From assembly GCF_004340205.1 (NCBI RefSeq), contig NZ_SLWB01000002.1, positions 124,001 through 188,000 of the forward strand: 64,000 bases of DNA. The letters are read 5' to 3'. Positions 60,445 to 64,000 of this stretch are shown here, one piece after another (within the stretch, counting starts at the first letter, position 1; the number at the start of each line of letters is the position of its first letter). This DNA is from Acetobacteroides hydrogenigenes (GTDB taxonomy: Bacteria; Bacteroidota; Bacteroidia; Bacteroidales; ZOR0009). The notes under the pieces were generated by a model. The model worked only from the letters and a program-made list of their open reading frames with translations. It made no database searches and had not been told where the DNA came from. The position numbers were made by a program, and so were the translations under genes.

Positions 60445-61929
60445 TTATATTGGTTTTGCCCAAATGACATGAATCCCATATAGTATTGCAGCACTTAGCA
60501 GTAGTACCACCGTTGCAGGAACGCTCATTGCTAAAGCCCAAAAACCAACAAACGATACAACTATCACCGTCATTACCTGCTTAAAATGTGACTTTACGTG
60601 GTTGATGGATGATACTCCCATTGACGATGCACCAAGTATCGTGATATCTGAGTAGGGAATTAGCAGGTCTCCAGCAATAGATCCGCCAATCACTGCACCC
60701 GAGACAATATAAACCATTTCGCCTCCGCCGCCTAATCCCATGGCCATTCCAAAAGCTATTGGCATGGTGATTGCCATAGAACTCCAGCAGAATCCTGTTG
60801 CTACACTAATTAGTAGCGCCATCAAAAATACAATCGATGGAATCATTGATGCGGTGATGAAAGGTTCAAGAAGAGATACTATGTATCCTCCTGTATTGAG
60901 TGTTGCAGAAACTTCGGTTAGTCCTGTTGCCCAAAGGATAATTAATGCAGTTGGTAGCATATGCATTATTCCACTTTTAGATGAACTAAAAAAAGATTTT
61001 ATATTGATAATCTTGTCTTTAAAAAGTATAGTTGAAGAGTAAATGATTGTTGCAAGAGTAGCACCTAACAGTACCTCTATTGTTGGTGCTTCACCAATAA
61101 TATCGATAGGCGTAAAGTTCCCTCCTCCTTTTATCTTAAGAGCAATGATTCCTGCTACTATTATTCCTACTATAGCTAGTATAACCAGCATTATAATTGG
61201 GTAGATAAAGGTTTTGTGGGATACTTTGGGGTTGATGTTTTGCATCTCTTCAATGCGTGATTGTGCTCCAGATTTCATTCTTTTGCCCAGCCATTTTCCT
61301 GAAAATGCCGATATAAATGCAAAAAACAATAGTAGGTATATGAATAAGTTATATGGAATCATCTTTACCAAATATTCAGTAGATGATATTTCCAAGCCAA
61401 AGGGTTTTCCAGCATCAACCATGAGCGAACCCTCGTAGGCAGCCCAAGTAGAAACTACTGCAGCAGAGGCGATGGTTGCAGTATTATCAATCAGGTAGGT
61501 TAGGTATACCTTTGGGATACGCTGCTTGGCGGCTACCGACCGCATTGAAGTGGCACTAATCAGGATGCTCGCATAATCGTCGAAAAATAGGAACAGGCTG
61601 ATAAAAAATGTTGAAACTCGTGTCTTTTTAGGCTTGTCGAGATAGTGAATGATGTACTCAGCAAACTTTTCGAATGCACCGCTAAAGCGCAGTAATTCTA
61701 GTAGTGCCCCAACTGCTAGAATAAAGAGAATTATCATGTTGCGTTCGAAGTTGCTAAAGCATAGTAAAACGTAATGTAGTAGCTCCTTTGGGAATGCGGT
61801 AAACGATGGGGCAACAACAAAGCTACCTACTACAACACCCAAGAAAAGCGCCCAGGTTACCTTTCGTGTTGCAAATGCAACCACAATGGTAACTAAAGCA
61901 GGAAGGAGCGATAGAAAACCGTACTCCAT
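60445..61929 (-). CDS. NhaC-family Na+/H+ antiporter
   Basis: The 494-residue protein has about 11-12 membrane segments of the NhaC / lactate-malate antiporter type, with the family segments ISLFLFFDDYASILISATSMR (shortened: FLFFDDYASILI, about 110-121) and FCWSSMAITMPIAFGMAMG. Homologues exchange sodium for protons or organic acids such as malate and lactate. The exact ions are open. It is upstream (on the same strand) of no gene in its operon, and the decarboxylase gene is 72 bp before it in the same orientation, which could be a shared transcript. Confidence 0.85.
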   Translation of the reverse strand: MEYGFLSLLPALVTIVVAFATRKVTWALFLGVVVGSFVVAPSFTAFPKELLHYVLLCFSNFERNMIILFILAVGALLELLRFSGAFEKFAEYIIHYLDKPKKTRVSTFFISLFLFFDDYASILISATSMRSVAAKQRIPKVYLTYLIDNTATIASAAVVSTWAAYEGSLMVDAGKPFGLEISSTEYLVKMIPYNLFIYLLLFFAFISAFSGKWLGKRMKSGAQSRIEEMQNINPKVSHKTFIYPIIMLVILAIVGIIVAGIIALKIKGGGNFTPIDIIGEAPTIEVLLGATLATIIYSSTILFKDKIINIKSFFSSSKSGIMHMLPTALIILWATGLTEVSATLNTGGYIVSLLEPFITASMIPSIVFLMALLISVATGFCWSSMAITMPIAFGMAMGLGGGGEMVYIVSGAVIGGSIAGDLLIPYSDITILGASSMGVSSINHVKSHFKQVMTVIVVSFVGFWALAMSVPATVVLLLSAAILYGIHVIWAKPI

Positions 61930-62001
61930 TTTTATATCAATATTATCAGGTTCAACAAAATAAGTGGCTTTTTATTGGCCACTAACGAAATATGTTCGAA
62001 T

Positions 62002-63927
62002 CTACTGCACTACTGAGTGACCTTTGTCTGTGAGCATTCTTTCCTCTTCTGGAGTGCATACCTTTATAAGTCCTTCATTTAACCCATGTATTTCTACATT
62101 ATAGTCTCTGTATACTTGAAGAGCATTAACAATTTCTTCGGTAATAAGTTGACCAGGAACAAGGAATGGAATTCCTGGAGGATAAGGAACTATCATGGTA
62201 GCACAAATTCGCCCGATGGCATTGCGTAATGGCATGAGTTCTCCATCGGTATAGAAGGCGAAGCGAGGTAGGTACTTAATTGGTGAGAGTTTAAGCTTAA
62301 AGTCTTTCCATATTTCGTTTACGGCTGCTTCAGGTTGATTTCCGCTCATACGCTCGATGCTTTCGAGTGCAAAGTATAGGCGGTTAATTTTACTTTGTGT
62401 TGTTCCGATGGTAATGAGTAGCGTGAGTGTGTTGAAGGTTGTTTTTTCTACTTGTATGTTATGCTTGGTCATAAGGATGCGCTCCACCTCGTGGGCCGTG
62501 TAGCCCGAGTTGGTAACGTCGATTGTAACCTTAGTTTTGTCTAGTCGGATGTTATCATTCTTGACTTCCTCAGAAATTAGGTCCTCTAGTTCCAATACCC
62601 TAAACTTCTTGAGTGAGTTAATAGATTTCTTTAGCATCTCCGATAGTTTTAACGCATTCGATAGTAGCGAATATCCTTCGAGTACCATCTGTTTGCGAGC
62701 GATGTCGAGCGAAGCAATCATGGTGTACTGTGGCGATGTTGAGGTATGCATGTTGAGGTTTTCGGTGAAGAACTCGCGGTTTTTCTCGAAATCCGGATCT
62801 TGAACATGAATCATCGATGCTTGGCTAAAAGCCGACATGGTTTTATGCGTCGATTGGGTGGCATAATCGGCACCTGCTTCCATCGCGCAAGGTGCAAACT
62901 CGGGGTGGAAATGGGCATAACCAAACCAAGCTTCATCAACAATAATCTTAATGTCCCTATTGTGAGCTTCTTTTACTATATCAGCTATATCGTAAATTAA
63001 ACCATCGTAAGTGCAATTGGTAAGAATTATTGCTTTCAGTTTTTTACCATCGGCAATTGCCTTATCCATCTTTTCGATAATCTGTTTTTTCGGGATTGGC
63101 CCAAATATGCCGTATTTATTATTAACTGATGGCATTAAATAAATAGGTTCAGCACCGCTGATAATCACTCCGTAATGAACAGACTTGTGACAGTTGCGGT
63201 CGAGTAGGATGGCATCGCCTGGTTTAAGTAAGGTTTGTATCAGTATCTTATTGGAAGTAGACGTTCCGTTGGTGGCAAAGAAGGTGTAGCGCGATCCGAA
63301 TGCACGGGCCGCCAGCTCCTGCGCCTCTTTGATAACGCCTTTGGGCTCGAGCAGCGAATCGAGCGCCGGTACCGACACCGATAGGTCTGATGCAAACATG
63401 TTGTGACCAAAGAATTCGTAAAAGTCCTTTACCCAAGGAGAGTTCTTTACCGAAAAACCGCCAGCATGACCAGGAGTATGCCACGAATCGCGAGTGGTGT
63501 TAGAGTAGTCGACTAGCGCATCAAAGAATGGTGCCCTGATTTTTCCGTTGTAAACCACGCTATGAATTTTGCTGGCAATTTCTTCGTAGTCGTTATCGCC
63601 ACGGTAGAAGTAGCCGCTGAGTAACCCTCCGGTGGTATATATTTCGCCTGCCGTTTTATTAGTGAGCAGAAAGATATCTACTTCGAATCGGATCTTGCTG
63701 ATATGCTTGAACAGTTCCTCTCCAACAACGTACGATTTATCGCTATCGCTTATCGGAACTTTCCAAGAGGTAAGAACGGCTTGAATGGAGCCATCGTTGA
63801 GCAAGTGTTGCTCCGCTTCGGCAACATTTTTTGCGGTAAGCATATTCATACCTTGCTTTTCGAGCAGCGAGGCAACTTCGCGGAGGCGTTTAGCTTCCGG
63901 ATCAATTAAAAGGATGGAATAGTTCAT
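62002..63927 (-). CDS. Orn/Lys/Arg decarboxylase
   Basis: The 641-residue enzyme has the major-domain motif of fold I basic amino acid decarboxylases: an N-terminal response-regulator-like wing (about 1-115, MNYSILLIDPEAKRLREVAS), DSWHTPGHAGGF (about 150-161), the substrate pocket and the PLP lysine in ATQSTHKTMSAFSQ (about K362). The C-terminal domain follows. It decarboxylates lysine, arginine or ornithine to the diamine, consuming a proton and helping acid resistance. Substrate cannot be told from sequence. ATG 63927 is preferred over TTG 63933. It is near an NhaC-type antiporter and downstream of a promoter at 63950. Confidence 0.93.
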   Translation of the reverse strand: MNYSILLIDPEAKRLREVASLLEKQGMNMLTAKNVAEAEQHLLNDGSIQAVLTSWKVPISDSDKSYVVGEELFKHISKIRFEVDIFLLTNKTAGEIYTTGGLLSGYFYRGDNDYEEIASKIHSVVYNGKIRAPFFDALVDYSNTTRDSWHTPGHAGGFSVKNSPWVKDFYEFFGHNMFASDLSVSVPALDSLLEPKGVIKEAQELAARAFGSRYTFFATNGTSTSNKILIQTLLKPGDAILLDRNCHKSVHYGVIISGAEPIYLMPSVNNKYGIFGPIPKKQIIEKMDKAIADGKKLKAIILTNCTYDGLIYDIADIVKEAHNRDIKIIVDEAWFGYAHFHPEFAPCAMEAGADYATQSTHKTMSAFSQASMIHVQDPDFEKNREFFTENLNMHTSTSPQYTMIASLDIARKQMVLEGYSLLSNALKLSEMLKKSINSLKKFRVLELEDLISEEVKNDNIRLDKTKVTIDVTNSGYTAHEVERILMTKHNIQVEKTTFNTLTLLITIGTTQSKINRLYFALESIERMSGNQPEAAVNEIWKDFKLKLSPIKYLPRFAFYTDGELMPLRNAIGRICATMIVPYPPGIPFLVPGQLITEEIVNALQVYRDYNVEIHGLNEGLIKVCTPEEERMLTDKGHSVVQ

Positions 63928-63949
63928 AGCCAATCAAATATTATAGTTA

Positions 63950-63957
63950 CAAATCTA
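63950..63957 (-). promoter_or_regulatory. Candidate -7 promoter element of the decarboxylase gene
   Basis: The minus strand reads TAGATTTG, matching TAnnTTTG, 23 bp before the ATG at 63927. Confidence 0.45.
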
Positions 63958-63981
63958 CCTGTTTTTTTCGTAAACATAAAA

Positions 63982-64000
63982 AAGCGTCAAAAAGACGCTT
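63982..64000. terminator. Hairpin at the right edge, possible terminator of the next gene
   Basis: AAGCGTC and GACGCTT (63982-63988, 63994-64000) form a 7-bp stem around AAAAA. Sequence beyond the window is needed to see the T run and the gene it serves. Confidence 0.5.

Noticed and set aside
1-64000. tRNA, rRNA or transposase genes
   Set aside because: None was recognised on either strand by eye. A tRNAscan-SE and Infernal run would settle small RNA genes that I may have missed.

Overview
The window looks like a chromosomal segment of an anaerobic, fermentative Bacteroidota, most likely order Bacteroidales. The evidence is gene content (Wzi-type outer-membrane protein, DUF4271 next to uroporphyrinogen-III synthase, DUF4252, GH97, GH3-fold protein), the near absence of strong Shine-Dalgarno sites, and several upstream TAnnTTTG boxes, the Bacteroidota -7 promoter element. 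No rRNA, tRNA, phage, insertion sequence or CRISPR-Cas locus was recognised. The genus is not determined.

Layout. 1-6 kb: end of a four-helix-bundle protein, wzi-like gene, rpiB, nadA-ruvB, osmC, with long AT-rich spacers. 6-8 kb: pheS and a cyclophilin on the minus strand. 8-26 kb: a long plus-strand run of housekeeping genes (patatin/BamA-like protein, flippase, dut, TPR lipoprotein, EnvC-like protein, RsbW-like ATPase, ybeY, mnmG, adenine deaminase, uvrC, DUF4271, hemD-like, rnpA, yidD, S41 protease). Two parS-like palindromes lie between mnmG and the deaminase. 26-36 kb: mostly minus strand, with an XRE regulator, thioredoxin-like protein, deoxynucleoside kinase, GH3-fold protein, histidine phosphatase, and the focA, pflA, pflB formate group. 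36-43 kb: acidic protein, AspT-like exchanger, M1 peptidase, and an ECF sigma / putative anti-sigma / DUF4252 unit. 43-57 kb: a more G+C-rich stretch with a ricin-type lectin, polA, asnB, a three-subunit [FeFe]-hydrogenase, DUF6261-like protein and GH97. 57-64 kb: lipoprotein, GH89, NhaC-type antiporter, and an Orn/Lys/Arg decarboxylase.

How the genes work together. PflB/PflA make acetyl-CoA and formate from pyruvate and the FNT channel exports the formate. HydABC would dispose of reductant as H2. GH97 and GH89 point to glycan scavenging in the periplasm. The decarboxylase and NhaC-type antiporter fit acid or ion homeostasis. The sigma, anti-sigma-like and DUF4252 genes overlap or nearly abut and look like one regulatory unit.

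The least explained structure is in the spacers. Three arrays of 41-42 bp units (near 40.4, 47.4 and 53.8 kb) share one architecture, a short palindrome plus a conserved filler, but not sequence. There is also a 21-bp array at 26.8 kb, an 8-bp array at 0.2 kb, and two families of dispersed imperfect palindromes (GTAGAGAC-type and CCCCGAGCGGAG-type).
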